DNA of 5,210 nucleotides from Acidobacteriaceae bacterium. Lineage in GTDB: Bacteria > Acidobacteriota > Terriglobia > Terriglobales > Acidobacteriaceae. Position numbers and translations under genes: made by a program. Below the pieces are notes generated by a model. That model worked only from the letters and a program-made list of their open reading frames with translations, was not told the origin of the DNA and searched no databases. The DNA is taken from assembly GCA_009781125.1 (NCBI GenBank), contig WQYS01000209.1:1-5210 (forward strand), read 5' to 3'. Positions within the stretch are counted from its first letter, which is position 1, and each line of letters starts with the position of its first letter. This document shows, one piece after another, positions 4,724 through 5,210 of this stretch.

Positions 4724-4763
4724 GATATACGCAGCCCTCTGAGTCAGACTTCAAAGGACTCTT

Positions 4764-5210
4764 TCACGCGGCCTTCAAGATTTTTAAGACCGTATTCGTG
4801 CTGATACCCAATTCACTCGCTATGCCACGGATGCTAATGCCTTTCTCGCGCAATTTAAAGAGCTTGCGAGTCAATCCCGGCTGATCCTGAACCTTTGGCC
4901 TTCCACCAATCCGCCCCTCTTTACGCGCTCTCTCAAGGCCAGCGGTCACACGCTCTGATAGTCGAATCCTTTCCTGTTTTGCTACAGCCGCGAGAATACC
5001 AATCACAGCCTCTTTAAAGATTCCGGTCGAATCCAGATATTGTTCTGTAAACGAGCGGTAATTCACGCCGTAGCTGGTGAGCCGTTCAAGATGATTCAAT
5101 GTCTCTACGACACCTTCCCGGCTCAGGCGATCTAACGACCAGAACAAGAGAATATCGAACTCACGGCGGGATGCGGCTGCGAACATCTTCTGAAACTCAG
5201 CACGATCAGA
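4764..5210 (-). CDS. Serine recombinase (resolvase/invertase family), C-terminal part
   Basis: The - strand frame is open through the right edge (visible start SDRAEFQKMF) to TGA 4766-4764, giving 148 visible residues. The gene starts outside the window and the N-terminal catalytic Ser is not seen. Visible landmarks of the resolvase fold are: 'DRAEFQKMFAAA'; LLFWSLDRLSREGV (visible residues 21-34), whose two Arg (28 and 31) match the active-site Arg pair of the family; VNYRSFTEQYLDST; the long helix E region AVIGILAAVAKQERIRLSER; and the GGRP hinge. A C-terminal helix-turn-helix follows (GISIRGIASELGISTNTVLK), which binds the recombination site. The length fits a small resolvase or invertase of about 190-200 aa, not a large integrase. 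The enzyme would catalyse site-specific cleavage and exchange, as in resolution or inversion of a plasmid or transposon. Its site is not identified. The Met at 5186 is internal, not a start. Confidence 0.93.
   Translation of the reverse strand, partial: SDRAEFQKMFAAASRREFDILLFWSLDRLSREGVVETLNHLERLTSYGVNYRSFTEQYLDSTGIFKEAVIGILAAVAKQERIRLSERVTAGLERARKEGRIGGRPKVQDQPGLTRKLFKLREKGISIRGIASELGISTNTVLKILKAA

Noticed and set aside
2993..5210. CRISPR array or retron
   Set aside because: Repeats are short, degenerate and unevenly spaced, with no spacer regularity, and no Cas or reverse transcriptase gene is visible.

Overview
The window looks like the edge of a conserved Acidobacteriota (Terriglobia / Acidobacteriaceae-type) chromosomal gene pair, followed by a lower-GC accessory segment that ends in a serine recombinase. 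The taxonomic guess rests on the first two genes. They are a GWxTD-type protein and a carboxypeptidase-regulatory-like (CarboxypepD_reg) outer-membrane-type protein, a pair I know from Acidobacteriaceae genomes. It is recognition from memory, not a search.

Layout: (1) 1-1091, + strand: the C-terminal part of the GWxTD protein; its N-terminus lies before the window. (2) 1092-2992, + strand: a 98-bp gap holding a 14-codon leader ORF that ends right against an ATG, then an exported protein of about 580 aa with a signal peptide, one CarboxypepD_reg-like domain and a barrel-like C-terminus ending in Phe. Both genes are GC-rich and co-oriented and probably form one transcription unit. (3) 2993-3666: a long region with no convincing large gene. 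It holds three tandem 10-bp units, a 31-codon ORF with a strong Shine-Dalgarno sequence, a 143-nt AT-rich tract with 32 C and only 1 G, and a cluster of GAATCCCCTA-like motifs. (4) 3667-4253: two divergent small genes. A ribbon-helix-helix-like 61-codon gene (- strand) has an in-frame TAG. A 61-aa membrane-anchored coiled-coil protein (+ strand) has an excellent Shine-Dalgarno sequence. An 8-bp perfect inverted repeat lies between them. (5) 4258-4540: a small - strand gene closed by a good intrinsic terminator. (6) 4541-4763: AT-rich spacer with a 23-bp-period repeat, a 30-codon ORF and a hairpin. (7) 4764-5210, - strand: the C-terminal part of a serine recombinase of the resolvase/invertase family, running off the right edge.

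The change in composition, the small unrecognised genes, the interrupted reading frame and the recombinase together suggest an integrated, partly decayed mobile element inserted downstream of the two core genes. The sequence alone does not define its ends. No tRNA, rRNA, CRISPR array or complete insertion sequence was seen.
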